A DNA stretch of 64,000 nucleotides from Aliishimia ponticola (lineage in GTDB: Bacteria > Pseudomonadota > Alphaproteobacteria > Rhodobacterales > Rhodobacteraceae), in assembly GCF_004803475.1 (NCBI RefSeq), contig NZ_SRKY01000002.1, positions 780,855-844,854 on the forward strand, read 5' to 3'. Below the pieces are notes generated by a model, which worked only from the letters and a program-made list of their open reading frames with translations, was not told the origin of the DNA and made no database searches. Positions 26,156-35,295 of the stretch are shown one piece after another. The position numbers and the translations under genes were made by a program. How positions within the stretch are numbered: position 1 is the first letter of the stretch; each line of letters opens with the position of its first letter.

Positions 26156-27724
26156 ATGATTGATCCAGAAGCGATGAGCACGATGAGTGCCGTATCAAGG
26201 AGCGCCGCACAGCGGGTGCCTGACAAGATATGCAACCGCTTCGAAGGGCGCGACACAACTTTTGCAGAGTTTGATCGCCACGTGGATCAGGTCGCCAGCG
26301 CCTTGGATGCAAGTTCGGCGAAAGTGGTCGCGTATCTGGGCAAGAACTGCGACCACGTGTTTGAGATTTTCGTGGGGACGACCCGATCGGGTGGGAAGTT
26401 CGCGCCTTTGAATTGGCGTCTTGCGCCAGCTGAAATCATCGAAATTCTGCGGCAATATCCGCCAGACATCTTGTTCTTTGGCCCGGAATTCACTGCTGCG
26501 GTCGGGGAGATTGCCGAGGCGCTGCCGAATATCCAGATCTTGGCAATGGAAGGCGGCGATGGCCCTTGGCCCACTTTCGAGGCCTGGCGCGATGCGCAGC
26601 CGGCTGTTCCTTTCAGTGATCGGTCATCCAGCAGCGATCCGGCTTTGGTGCTGTTCACGTCCGGGACCACGGGTGTGCCCAAGGCCGTACTGATCAGCCA
26701 CGGCAATTTGCTCCAGCCCAAATTGGATTCCTTGCCGGTAAAGCACATCTATGACCATTGGGACGACGACGACATCGGGCTTATCGCAATGCCGCTGGCC
26801 CATATCGGCGGCATAGGGTTCTGGATCATTTCTTTTGTAAATGCCTGTACCAGCGTCATTCAGCGAGAGTTTGACCCTGCTGGGGCGTTGGATGCGATCC
26901 ATAGAGAGCGGGTTTCAAAGATATTCGTCGTGCCTGCGGCCCTGCAAATCGTCATCCAGCACCCAAATGCTGCAGATGTGGATTTCTCATGCATCCAGAC
27001 GGTGATGTATGGTGCCGCGCCGATGCCCTTGCCCCTCTTGCAAGAGGCGATCGAGGTGATCGGCTGCAAGTTCGTCCAGTGTTACGGCATGACCGAAACG
27101 ACGGGCACTATCGCAATTCTGCCGCCGGAGGATCACTCGACAGAGGGATCGGCGCGGATGCGCAGCGCCGGACGCCCTGCCATGGGGTGCGAAATTGCGG
27201 TGTTCGATCCGGCTGGAAAGCCCGTCAAAACCGGGGAAATTGGCGAAGTGGCGGTCCGGGCTCCGGCGAATATGCTGGGATATTGGAAGAACCCGGAAGC
27301 GACGGCAAAAACCCTGCGTGACGATGGATGGCTGCTGTCCGGCGACGCCGGTTATCTTGATGAAGACGGGTATCTGTATATCCATGACCGCATCAAGGAC
27401 ATGATCATTTCGGGCGGTGAGAATGTCTATCCTGCAGAGGTCGAAAGCGCGCTTTACGCACATCCCGCCATTCGCGAAGCCGCCGTGATCGGCGTACCCG
27501 ACGCGAAATGGGGCGAGGCGGTGAGGGCGGTTGTCACCCTGAAGCCAGATGCGACCCTCGACGAAACAGAAGTGCTGAACTGGATGCGCGGAAAGCTTGC
27601 GGCGTTCAAATGTCCCAAAGCAATTGACGTCATCGACGTGATGCCGCGCAACGCATCTGGCAAGCTTCTGAAACGTGACCTTCGCGCGCCTCATTGGGAG
27701 GGCCGCGAGCGGCAAGTGAATTGA
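26156..27724 (+). CDS. Acyl-CoA synthetase (AMP-forming), first gene of the kinase/ACAD operon
   Basis: The 522-aa ANL-superfamily ligase shows LVLFTSGTTGVPKAVLISHGN, QCYGMTETTG, SGDAGYLDEDGYLYIHDRIKD, MIISGGENVYPAEVE and a C-terminal NASGKLLKRDL with the catalytic lysine. It makes an acyl-CoA from a free acid. AGGAGG lies 5 nt before the ATG at 26156, and I reject the in-frame extension to 26093. It is followed by an APH-fold kinase, a small DUF6285-type protein and an ACAD, in the manner of lvaE, lvaA, lvaB and lvaC of levulinate catabolism, though the gene order differs. Confidence 0.92.
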   Translation: MIDPEAMSTMSAVSRSAAQRVPDKICNRFEGRDTTFAEFDRHVDQVASALDASSAKVVAYLGKNCDHVFEIFVGTTRSGGKFAPLNWRLAPAEIIEILRQYPPDILFFGPEFTAAVGEIAEALPNIQILAMEGGDGPWPTFEAWRDAQPAVPFSDRSSSSDPALVLFTSGTTGVPKAVLISHGNLLQPKLDSLPVKHIYDHWDDDDIGLIAMPLAHIGGIGFWIISFVNACTSVIQREFDPAGALDAIHRERVSKIFVVPAALQIVIQHPNAADVDFSCIQTVMYGAAPMPLPLLQEAIEVIGCKFVQCYGMTETTGTIAILPPEDHSTEGSARMRSAGRPAMGCEIAVFDPAGKPVKTGEIGEVAVRAPANMLGYWKNPEATAKTLRDDGWLLSGDAGYLDEDGYLYIHDRIKDMIISGGENVYPAEVESALYAHPAIREAAVIGVPDAKWGEAVRAVVTLKPDATLDETEVLNWMRGKLAAFKCPKAIDVIDVMPRNASGKLLKRDLRAPHWEGRERQVN

Positions 27725-27753
27725 TCGCGGCGCAAGGCATCTCACAGCACCAG

Positions 27754-28731
27754 ATGGCCTTGGAGGAAGGATTGGCGCGGCTGTTGTCCGTCCTTGATCC
27801 TGCGGCGCGAGGCATTCAGGATTTGCGCAGGCTGTCGGGCGGTGCCAGTCAAGAGACGTGGTCTTTCCGGATTGACGGCGGGCAGGGGCAGCGCCTGATC
27901 TTGCGCCGTGCCCCCGACGCCGCGCGTTCGGGTGGCTCGGGCATCGGCATGGCAGCGGAGGCCGCAGTGATCCGGCGCGCGGTTGACGCTGGCGTGCCTG
28001 CGCCCCGCATCGTGCATGAATTGATGCCGCAAGACGGTATCGGAACCGGCTTCATCATGGCGCAGATCGAGGGGGAGGCGCTGCCAAGCCGCCTGTTGCG
28101 AGACCCCTGCTTTGCCCCGGCGCGCACCAAATTTGCCAATCAGGCAGGTAGCATTCTGGCCAAAATCCACCAGACCGACCCAGCGGGCCTGCCCATCCCA
28201 ACCCAGTCCCCTCAAGAGGTGCTTGCCGATCTTGCTGCGAGACATCGTGCTGTTGGCGACGCGCGCCCGGTCTTTTCGTTCGCCTTACGCTGGCTGGCTG
28301 AACATGCGCCGGCGCCGCGGCCCTGGACCTTGGTGCATGGAGATTTTCGTATGGGAAATCTGATGCTTGGGCCGGAAGGTCTCCGCGGTGTTCTGGATTG
28401 GGAACTGGCGCATATCGGTGATCCCGCTGCGGATATGGGATGGCTGTGTATGGAAAGCTGGCGCTTTGGAAATGACGATCCTGTTGGCGGCTTGGGGCGT
28501 CGCGAGGATTTGTTCGCTGGGTATGAAGCGGCAGGTGGCACGCCTGTCGATCCGGCGGCTGTGCGGTGGTGGGAAATCCTGTCGGCGTTGCGGTGGGGCG
28601 TCATCATCGAAGAAATGGGCGCTTGGGTGCGCCACGGGACAGACACCAGCGTGGAGCGGCATGTGATCGCCCGCCGCGCTTCGGAAACAGAGGCGATATT
28701 GCTGCTTGATCTGCTGGAAGGGGCCGCGTGA
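27754..28731 (+). CDS. APH-fold phosphotransferase, candidate hydroxyacyl-CoA kinase (LvaA/ACAD10-11 type)
   Basis: This aminoglycoside-phosphotransferase-fold kinase has GGASQETWSF in the glycine loop, the catalytic VHGDFRMGNLM and the metal-binding VLDWELAHIGDPAADMGW. No antibiotic-resistance context exists. The neighbours are an acyl-CoA ligase, a small protein and an ACAD, which matches kinases that phosphorylate the hydroxyl of 4-hydroxyacyl-CoA. The start is uncertain: TTG codons at 27694 and 27721 (the latter overlapping the ligase stop) are alternatives, and none has a clear ribosome site. The stop TGA overlaps the next ATG by one base. Confidence 0.85.
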   Translation: MALEEGLARLLSVLDPAARGIQDLRRLSGGASQETWSFRIDGGQGQRLILRRAPDAARSGGSGIGMAAEAAVIRRAVDAGVPAPRIVHELMPQDGIGTGFIMAQIEGEALPSRLLRDPCFAPARTKFANQAGSILAKIHQTDPAGLPIPTQSPQEVLADLAARHRAVGDARPVFSFALRWLAEHAPAPRPWTLVHGDFRMGNLMLGPEGLRGVLDWELAHIGDPAADMGWLCMESWRFGNDDPVGGLGRREDLFAGYEAAGGTPVDPAAVRWWEILSALRWGVIIEEMGAWVRHGTDTSVERHVIARRASETEAILLLDLLEGAA

Positions 28732-29123
28732 TGCAGGACCATCCGACACCTGATGCAATCTTGGCGGCAGTCTCTGAATGGCTGCGGGGCACCGCTGCGG
28801 CGGCGTTGCCCGCGCATGCGCGGTTCGAGGCAAAGGTCGCGGCCGGTGCGGTTGACCTCGTGCGGCGCCAGATTGCCGCGCAACCGTCCGAAGGGGATGA
28901 GATCCAGATGCTGTCGGACCTCGTGGGCGAAGCGGGGGGCGTGCAGGCGCTGACCTCACGCCTTTGTGCTCAGATCGAAAGCGGCGAAACGGATCTCTCG
29001 ACTCCGGGTCTGCCGGACCTGCTGATCACAACAACACTGGCCAAGATCGACATCGACCAACCGGAGTTTTCCGCAGCCGCGCGCCTGCGGGCATTGGCAC
29101 AGCGCAGGAAAGGGATGCCCTAG
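28731..29123 (+). CDS. DUF6285-type small protein, candidate LvaB-like partner of the kinase
   Basis: A 130-aa, mostly helical acidic protein with no known catalytic motif. I believe it belongs to DUF6285, a family found next to phosphotransferase-family kinases and acyl-CoA dehydrogenases. Its position directly after the kinase, with start and stop codons sharing a base (TGATG), implies translational coupling and suggests a subunit or chaperone of the kinase, as LvaB is for LvaA. Homology to LvaB is inferred from size and position only. Confidence 0.7.
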   Translation: MQDHPTPDAILAAVSEWLRGTAAAALPAHARFEAKVAAGAVDLVRRQIAAQPSEGDEIQMLSDLVGEAGGVQALTSRLCAQIESGETDLSTPGLPDLLITTTLAKIDIDQPEFSAAARLRALAQRRKGMP

Positions 29124-29168
29124 CAGACCATCCTCGACCGCCGCCAATCGTAACATGGGAAACGCAAA

Positions 29169-30500
29169 ATGAACTTCGATCTTCCACCTGACATTACCGA
29201 TCTGCTGACGCGCCTTGACGCCTTCATCGAAGCGGAAATCGTACCGTTGCAGGCCCAGGACGATAACGAGCGGTTTTTCGACCATCGCCGCGAATATGCG
29301 CGCACTGATTTCGAAAATGGTGGCCTGCCCCGACCCGAATGGGAGGCCCTGATGGCCGAAGCGGTTAAGCGCGCGGATAAGGCCGGGTTCTACCGGTTTT
29401 CCCTGCCTGCTGAATTCGGCGGGCAGGATGGAGGCAACCTGGCGATGGCCGTTGTGCGTGAGCATATGGCCGCCAAGGGGCTGGGGCTTTTCAATGACTT
29501 GCAGTCTGAACATTCCGTGGTTGGCAACTTCCCGGTGATCGTCATGCTGCGCGATTTCGGGACGGAGGGGCAAAAACGGAAATTCATTTCCGGCGCGCTG
29601 AATGGCGACATACGCATGGCGTTCGGCCTGACCGAGGAAGCGCATGGATCGGATGCAACGCATATGGAAACGCGCGCGGTGCGCGAGACGCGCGATGGCG
29701 TATCCGGCTGGCGCATTGACGGCGAAAAGATGTGGACGACGGGGATGCACACCGCGACCCATTGCGTGACCTTCGCGCGCACGTCGGGCGCGGATGGTGC
29801 GGCTGACGGGATCACCGCGTTTCTGGTTCCCGCCCAGACACCGGGATTGGAGATCGAAGAGTATCTTTGGACCTTCAACATGCCGACTGATCACCCCCGG
29901 ATCAGTTTCAGCAATGTCTGGGTGCCGGATGATCTGATGTTCGGGCCAGAGGGCGGCGGGTTGGCGCTGGCGCAGGCCTTTGTGCATGAAAACCGTATTC
30001 GGCAGGCCGCCAGTTCGCTGGGCGCTGCGGTATATTGCATCGAGGAATCCGTGCGGTATGCCCGTGCGCGCAAACCCTTCGGGAAAGAGCTGGCAGCCAA
30101 TCAGGCGATCCAGTTCCCCTTGGTCGAACTGGCGACGCAGGCAGAAATGCTCCGTCAGCTCATTCGCAAAACGGCATGGGAGATGGACCGCATGCCGCAT
30201 CCCGAGGTTGCCAAGAAACTCTCTGACAAGGTGAGCATGTGCAACTATCAGGCCAATCGTCTGTGCTGCGAGGCTGCAGACCGCGCGATGCAAATTCATG
30301 GCGGCATTGGATATTCCCGGCACAAACCGTTCGAACATATCTATCGCCACCATCGCCGCTACCGCATCACTGAAGGCGCGGAAGAGATTCAAATGCGCAA
30401 GGTGGGCGCATGGCTGTTCGGCTATCTTGGCCCGCGACGCGGCAACATTCCCGACCCGGCCCCGCGCAGCGTCGCCGCGCCCCTGGCGGGAGAAAGCTGA
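29169..30500 (+). CDS. Acyl-CoA dehydrogenase, third component of the kinase/ACAD module
   Basis: A 443-aa ACAD, longer than the roughly 380-400 typical. FGLTEEAHGSDATHMETRA is the FAD-side segment and MQIHGGIGYSRHKPFEHIYRHHRRYRITEGAEEIQMR the C-terminal catalytic region. The position of the catalytic acid holds Glu (TEGAEE), unlike the DGPxEVH forms at 19657 and 45069. Given the upstream kinase and DUF6285 genes, it may remove phosphate from a phosphoacyl-CoA or simply desaturate. The stop TGA overlaps the next ATG. Confidence 0.9.
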   Translation: MNFDLPPDITDLLTRLDAFIEAEIVPLQAQDDNERFFDHRREYARTDFENGGLPRPEWEALMAEAVKRADKAGFYRFSLPAEFGGQDGGNLAMAVVREHMAAKGLGLFNDLQSEHSVVGNFPVIVMLRDFGTEGQKRKFISGALNGDIRMAFGLTEEAHGSDATHMETRAVRETRDGVSGWRIDGEKMWTTGMHTATHCVTFARTSGADGAADGITAFLVPAQTPGLEIEEYLWTFNMPTDHPRISFSNVWVPDDLMFGPEGGGLALAQAFVHENRIRQAASSLGAAVYCIEESVRYARARKPFGKELAANQAIQFPLVELATQAEMLRQLIRKTAWEMDRMPHPEVAKKLSDKVSMCNYQANRLCCEAADRAMQIHGGIGYSRHKPFEHIYRHHRRYRITEGAEEIQMRKVGAWLFGYLGPRRGNIPDPAPRSVAAPLAGES

Positions 30501-31351
30501 TGGCTGTTGTGCGCACGGACGTCACCGGTGGGATCATGACGCTCACCCTCGACCGGCCCGAAAAGTTGAACGCTTTCACGATTGAGATGATGCAGGAGCT
30601 TATCGACGCCTTCGATGTCGCGGACAAGGATGACGCTGTGCGCGCCGTTGTGGTGACGGGGGCGGGCAGGGCATTTTGTGCCGGTGCGGATATTTCCGGC
30701 GGGACCAGCGGCTTTGTGGATGTGGAAAACCGCAAGCTAGGCGAGGCCACAGTGCGCGATGGCGGCGGCCTGTTGACCTTGCGCATCTTTGACAGCCTCA
30801 AACCCGTGATCGCGGCCGTCAATGGGGCTGCGGTCGGTGTCGGCGCCACCATGCAATTGCCGATGGATATGCGGCTGGCCTCCGAGGATGCCAAGTTCGG
30901 TTTCGTGTTCGGTCGCCGTGGCATTGTGCCAGAGGCCTGTTCCTCCTGGTTTCTGCCGCGCGTGGTCGGAATCTCGAAAGCGATGGAGTGGAGCGCAACG
31001 GGCCGGATCTTTGATGCCCAAGAAGCGCTTTCCGCTGGATTGGTCCGCTCGGTTCACAAGCCCGCTGATCTGTTGGGGGCCGCGCAGGAATTGGCCGAGG
31101 AGATCAGCGCCAATAGCGCGCCCGTTTCCGTCGCGCTGACGCGCCAGATGATGTGGCGGATGCTGGGGGCCGACCACCCAATGGAAGCGCACCGCGTTGA
31201 CAGTCTTGCGATCGAATTGCGTACTGCGTCGGACGATGCCGCAGAGGGCGTGCGTAGCTTCATGGAGAAACGCCCTGCGGTTTTTCCCGACAGGGTAAGC
31301 ACCGATTTGCCTGACATCTTCCCCGATTGGTCTGCGCCGAAATGGCAATGA
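30500..31351 (+). CDS. Enoyl-CoA hydratase family protein (crotonase)
   Basis: 283-aa crotonase. The oxyanion-hole segment is FCAGADISGG. The active-site region reads FGFVFGRRGIVPEACSSWFLPRVVG and then KAMEWSATG, so the second glutamate position is filled and the first is not. This pattern is common in one bacterial subfamily of uncertain substrate. The ATG shares its first base with the ACAD stop, so the pair is probably translationally coupled. Confidence 0.87.
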   Translation: MAVVRTDVTGGIMTLTLDRPEKLNAFTIEMMQELIDAFDVADKDDAVRAVVVTGAGRAFCAGADISGGTSGFVDVENRKLGEATVRDGGGLLTLRIFDSLKPVIAAVNGAAVGVGATMQLPMDMRLASEDAKFGFVFGRRGIVPEACSSWFLPRVVGISKAMEWSATGRIFDAQEALSAGLVRSVHKPADLLGAAQELAEEISANSAPVSVALTRQMMWRMLGADHPMEAHRVDSLAIELRTASDDAAEGVRSFMEKRPAVFPDRVSTDLPDIFPDWSAPKWQ

Positions 31352-31388
31352 CCCACCAGTTACCCGCGATACCAGAGGACCCCTGCCA

Positions 31389-32180
31389 ATGACCATTTCC
31401 ACCCTTGATGACCGTATAGAAGTCACCCGCGAGGGGCGTGTCAGCACGGTGCGCCTGAATGATCCCAAAACACTGAATTCCATGGATACGCAAATGGCAT
31501 TGGCACTGCGCGAAGCGCTGCGTGCCGAAGCGAAGGTATCCAATTGCATCATTCTGATGGGCGGCGAACGCGGTTTTTGCTCGGGCGCGAATTTGTCCGG
31601 TGATCTTGCCCCCGGCGACGGGGAACTGGACGCAGGACAGACACTGGAAGATGCGTTCAACCCGTTGGTTGAGACGATCAGAACCTTGCCGGTGCCGTTT
31701 ATCACGGCGGTGCGCGGCGCGGCGGCAGGGGTCGGTGCATCGCTGGCCATGGTGGGGGACATCATCATCAGCGGTCGCTCGGCCTATTTTCTTGAGGCAT
31801 TTGCGCGGATTGGGCTTGTTCCCGATGGCGGCGCGGCGTGGCTCTTGACCCGCTCGGTCGGGCGCGTGCGGGCAATGGAATTGATGATGCTCGCAGAGAA
31901 GCTGCCAGCCGAACAGGCGTTTGACTGGGGCCTGATTACCCGGCTGGTCGAGGATGACGCGGTCGAGGCGGAAGCGATGAAGATCGCGCAGAAACTGGCG
32001 GACGGACCAACCCGTGCTCTGGCACTGACGCGGCAATCTGCCTGGGCCGCGGCGGAGTCCAGTTTCACCGAGAGCCTTCAATTGGAACGAGTTTTGCAAC
32101 GAGACGCGGGCAATCACCCCGACTTTGTCGAAGGTGTCGCCGCGTTCAAGGAAAAGCGCGCTGCCCGTTTTGGCAGCTAG
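31389..32180 (+). CDS. Enoyl-CoA hydratase/isomerase, PaaG-like
   Basis: 263-aa crotonase. The active-site segment FLEAFARIGLVPDGGAAWLLTRSVG carries Asp in the PDGG motif as in the PaaG isomerase, and RAMELMMLAEKL follows. PaaG-type enzymes shift double bonds of enoyl-CoAs, which is useful when a 3-enoyl or 4-enoyl intermediate must be moved into conjugation. It follows the 30500 crotonase by 37 bp in the same operon. Confidence 0.87.
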   Translation: MTISTLDDRIEVTREGRVSTVRLNDPKTLNSMDTQMALALREALRAEAKVSNCIILMGGERGFCSGANLSGDLAPGDGELDAGQTLEDAFNPLVETIRTLPVPFITAVRGAAAGVGASLAMVGDIIISGRSAYFLEAFARIGLVPDGGAAWLLTRSVGRVRAMELMMLAEKLPAEQAFDWGLITRLVEDDAVEAEAMKIAQKLADGPTRALALTRQSAWAAAESSFTESLQLERVLQRDAGNHPDFVEGVAAFKEKRAARFGS

Positions 32181-32216
32181 GCAGGCGCGTTGCGTCGGTC
32201 GTTAAGGGAGGAAACC

Positions 32217-33377
32217 ATGTCCGAAGCTTATATCTGTTCTGCACTGCGTACACCCGGCGGGCGCCGTGGTGGCAAGGTGGCCGGGTGGCATCCGGTTGAT
32301 CTGGCTGCGCGAGTACTGGACGCGACGGTGCAAAATACCGGCGTTGATCCGGCGGCCATCGAAGATGTCATCATGGGCTGCGTTGGTCAAAGCGGTGAAC
32401 AGGGGCTGCACATTGGCCGCAATGCGGTGCTTGCCTCAAGCCTGCCCGAAAGCGTTCCTGCGGTGTCGATCGATCGGCAATGCGGGTCTTCGCAACAGGC
32501 CATTCAGTTTGCAGCGCAGGCTGTTATGTCCGGAACCCAGGACGTTGTGATCGCTGCGGGCGTCGAATCCATGTCGCGGGTTCCTATGGGAACCACCGGA
32601 GCGTTTTCGCGGAACTTTGAGCCCGGCTCCGCCAAATCGCCGGGTTTGGATGCGAAATATCCCGGCGTTGCCTTCAGCCAGTTTTCAGGCGCGGAAGCGA
32701 TTGCGCGCAAGCATGGCTTCAGCCGCGAGGACCTTGATGCCTTTGCACTGCAGAGCCATCAGCGTGCGGTCAAGGCCACTGAAGGCGGGGCATTCGATCA
32801 GGAAATCGTGCCGCTTGAGCTGGAGAGCGGCGAAGTTCACCGGGCGGATGAAGGCATCCGCTTTGACGCCTCGATGGAGGCGCTTGCCGGTGTGAAGGTG
32901 CTGAAAGAGGGCGGTGTCATCACCGCCGGGAACGCCAGCCAGATTTGCGACGGCGCGTCGGCTGTCTTGATCGCCAGTGCCGCAGCGGTCAAGGCGCACG
33001 GGTTGACCCCCCTCGCGCAGATCCGGTCGATGACCGTGACGGGCGGCGATCCCGTGGTCATGCTCGAAGAGCCGCTTTTCGCCACGGATCGGGCATTGGC
33101 CCGCGCCGGCATGACGATTGATGAAATCGACCTTTACGAGGTCAACGAGGCTTTTGCGTCGATACCGCTTGCCTGGCTCAAGCACACAGGTGCCGACCCG
33201 GACCGGTTGAACGTCAATGGTGGCGCGATTGCGTTGGGACATCCGCTGGGGGCCTCTGGCGCAAAATTGATGGCGACGTTGGTGCATGGATTGCGCGCGC
33301 GCGGCAAGCGTTACGGATTGCAGACGATGTGCGAGGGCGGTGGGTTGGCAAACGTCACCATCGTGGAGGCCCTCTGA
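32217..33377 (+). CDS. Acetyl-CoA acyltransferase (thiolase)
   Basis: A 386-aa degradative thiolase that cleaves a 3-oxoacyl-CoA with CoA. The nucleophile is Cys89 in IDRQCGSSQQA. The active-site His is in ALGHPLGASGAK and the second Cys in TMCEGGGLAN. GGGAGG lies 7 nt before the ATG at 32217. It completes a beta-oxidation set (ligase, ACAD, hydratases, thiolase) in the 26156 operon, and is followed by the TRAP transporter genes. Confidence 0.93.
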   Translation: MSEAYICSALRTPGGRRGGKVAGWHPVDLAARVLDATVQNTGVDPAAIEDVIMGCVGQSGEQGLHIGRNAVLASSLPESVPAVSIDRQCGSSQQAIQFAAQAVMSGTQDVVIAAGVESMSRVPMGTTGAFSRNFEPGSAKSPGLDAKYPGVAFSQFSGAEAIARKHGFSREDLDAFALQSHQRAVKATEGGAFDQEIVPLELESGEVHRADEGIRFDASMEALAGVKVLKEGGVITAGNASQICDGASAVLIASAAAVKAHGLTPLAQIRSMTVTGGDPVVMLEEPLFATDRALARAGMTIDEIDLYEVNEAFASIPLAWLKHTGADPDRLNVNGGAIALGHPLGASGAKLMATLVHGLRARGKRYGLQTMCEGGGLANVTIVEAL

Positions 33378-33423
33378 CAGAAATTCGGGCTGCATATTCA
33401 AAGACATGCCGCCCCCAACCATC

Positions 33424-33488
33424 GCTCTTTCGCATCTCTGAAAGAGCACAGACGATCAATGAAACAGTCGGGTGTTACCCGGCGACTG
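33424..33488 (+). promoter_or_regulatory. Two stem-loops between the thiolase and dctP
   Basis: GCTCTTTC (33424-33431) pairs with GAAAGAGC (33440-33447). A second stem is CAGTCGGGT (33465-33473) with ACCC/GACTG (33477-33488, 3-nt bulge). The second is followed by A-rich, not T-rich, DNA, so they look like mRNA processing or stability structures at the 5' side of dctP rather than terminators. Confidence 0.45.
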
Positions 33489-33514
33489 AAAAACCGAAAA
33501 ATGGGAGAAGTTAG

Positions 33515-34672
33515 ATGAAGTTTTCCAAGATGTTCAAAAGCAGCGCATCTGCGTTGGTTCTTGCCGTCGCATCGGCAGGTGCGGTGTCGACAGCGGCACA
33601 AGCGGACCAGTTGCGGTATGCGATTGGCTGGCCTCCGGGCGCGCTGCCGACCGAGGCGATCGGGGCATATGCCGGCGCAGTCGAAGAAGCATCCGGGGGT
33701 GATGTGACGGTCAAAGTGTTCCCGCTTTCGCTGCTCAACTTTCTGGAATCGACCTCGGGGGTCCGCGACGGCATCGCGGATATGACCACGGTCCTGACAC
33801 CTTACTTCCTGTCCGAGTTTCCGGCGACAAACTTCGCAACCGAACTGGCCAGCCTTAGCGAACTGGTCGAGGGGGACGCAGACCGCATGGCCTTCGCGTT
33901 TTCCGGCGCGATCATGGAGTATGTTCTGTTCAACTGCGGTGACTGCGTGAACGAATTCGCGGCGCAGAACCACGTATATACCGCCGGTGCCGGGACACCC
34001 CCCTATATGCTTCAGTGCACCAAGCCGGTCGTCACGGCGGAGGACCTGAAGGGAACGCGCATTCGCACGCCCGGCGCATTCTGGAGCCGCTGGATCGAAG
34101 CAATGGGCGCCATCCCGGTATCCATCTCGGTGAACGAGACATTCGAAGCGCTCAACCAAGGTGTCATCGACTGTTCCGCGTCCTCCGCGTCAGAGCTTAC
34201 CAACTTCAGCTTCATCGACGTTGTCACCGACATTACCACAAACCTGCCGGGGTCTTCTTTTGTGTCGGCGCTGACCAATGTGAACAAAGACACATGGCGC
34301 GGTCTTGACGATGCTGGTCGCACCGCTTTGTTGAAAGGCTCCGCCGTTGGCGCGGCTGACATGAACTACGCCTATTTCAACGAGGCGCGGGACAACATCG
34401 CCAAGGCCAAGGAAAAGGGCATCACATTCCGCGAGGCGGATGCGTCCCTGCGGGCTGAAAGCGTCGAATGGATCAACAAGGATATCGATGATCTGGTCGG
34501 GATCTATGCGGACCGCGGCGTTGCAAATGGTGAGGCGGGCGCGGCAAAGATCCGTGAACTGATGACGAAATGGGTGTCGTTGGTGAAGGACGTGCAATCC
34601 GCCGAAGAGCTGGCTGACCTCTACTGGACGGAAGTCCTCTCCAAGGTCGATGTGACGACCTACGGGCAGTAA
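33515..34672 (+). CDS. TRAP transporter substrate-binding protein DctP
   Basis: A 385-aa periplasmic binding protein with a signal peptide (MKFSKMFKSSASALVLAVAS, cleavage probably after AAQA). The DctP signature is visible in KGTRIRTPGAFW, containing the conserved arginines that hold a carboxylate, and in EALNQGVIDCSASS. It delivers an organic acid to the DctQM permease genes that follow. GGGAGAAG precedes the ATG. Stem-loops flank the gene on both sides, a common arrangement for overproducing the binding protein. Confidence 0.93.
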   Translation: MKFSKMFKSSASALVLAVASAGAVSTAAQADQLRYAIGWPPGALPTEAIGAYAGAVEEASGGDVTVKVFPLSLLNFLESTSGVRDGIADMTTVLTPYFLSEFPATNFATELASLSELVEGDADRMAFAFSGAIMEYVLFNCGDCVNEFAAQNHVYTAGAGTPPYMLQCTKPVVTAEDLKGTRIRTPGAFWSRWIEAMGAIPVSISVNETFEALNQGVIDCSASSASELTNFSFIDVVTDITTNLPGSSFVSALTNVNKDTWRGLDDAGRTALLKGSAVGAADMNYAYFNEARDNIAKAKEKGITFREADASLRAESVEWINKDIDDLVGIYADRGVANGEAGAAKIRELMTKWVSLVKDVQSAEELADLYWTEVLSKVDVTTYGQ

Positions 34673-34682
34673 GTGATCCGCT

Positions 34683-34725
34683 GCACCGGATGCGTGGCGT
34701 GCGCATCCGGTGCGGCACCGTTTTT
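34683..34725 (+). terminator. Strong stem-loop with T-run between dctP and dctQ (attenuator-like)
   Basis: GCACCGGATGCG (34683-34694) pairs perfectly with CGCATCCGGTGC (34702-34713) around a 7-nt loop. A TTTTT run at 34721-34725 is offset by 7 bp. It lies inside the TRAP operon, so partial termination or 3'-end protection of dctP mRNA is likely, giving more binding protein than permease. Confidence 0.65.
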
Positions 34726-34746
34726 CCTTGGACTCGTGAGGCTTAC

Positions 34747-35295
34747 ATGAAGTTCTTTCAACGCGTGCTTGAACCGTTGGTCTCGGGGATGGGGCTGATC
34801 GGAATTATCTGCGTAACGCTGATGATGCTGCACATCACGTTCGATGTGGTGCTACGATTTGTCTTCAATGCACCGATAAGAGGCACGATCACCATCGTGT
34901 CGCACTATTACATGGTGATACTCGGCTTCTGCTCGCTTGCGGTCGCTGAATCGCGCGATGCCCACGTGTCTGTCGAAGTGTTCACAGAGCTGATGCCCCG
35001 CAATGTGCAAAACGGACTTGCGGCAATGGCCGCGTTTCTGGCGGCGATCGTCTTCGGCTTCGTTACCGTCCGCACATGGCTCGAAGCGCTGCATAAATTC
35101 GACATCAGCGCGGCGATCCAGCAGGGGTCGCTGACCATTCCTGTATGGCCAAGCTATTTCGCCCTGCCCGTGGGGTGCGGCCTGATGGCCGTGACCGCCC
35201 TGTGGCGTGCCTGGGCGATTTCCAGGGGCGCAAAATCGACATTTGGCCCTGACTTGAACGGTGAGCTTGGCGCAGAGGAGCTTCCCAATGGATGA
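34747..35295 (+). CDS. TRAP transporter small permease DctQ
   Basis: A 182-aa membrane protein with four hydrophobic segments (around residues 13-35, 50-70, 90-110 and 130-150), the usual DctQ plan. It pairs with DctM to form the Na+-driven permease. I use the ATG at 34747; upstream in-frame codons run into the intergenic hairpin. Its last 8 bases overlap the dctM start. Confidence 0.88.
   Translation: MKFFQRVLEPLVSGMGLIGIICVTLMMLHITFDVVLRFVFNAPIRGTITIVSHYYMVILGFCSLAVAESRDAHVSVEVFTELMPRNVQNGLAAMAAFLAAIVFGFVTVRTWLEALHKFDISAAIQQGSLTIPVWPSYFALPVGCGLMAVTALWRAWAISRGAKSTFGPDLNGELGAEELPNG

Noticed and set aside
27754-28731. Aminoglycoside resistance gene
   Set aside because: The fold is shared with APH enzymes, but the operon consists of acyl-CoA genes and the protein matches kinases linked to acyl-CoA dehydrogenases.
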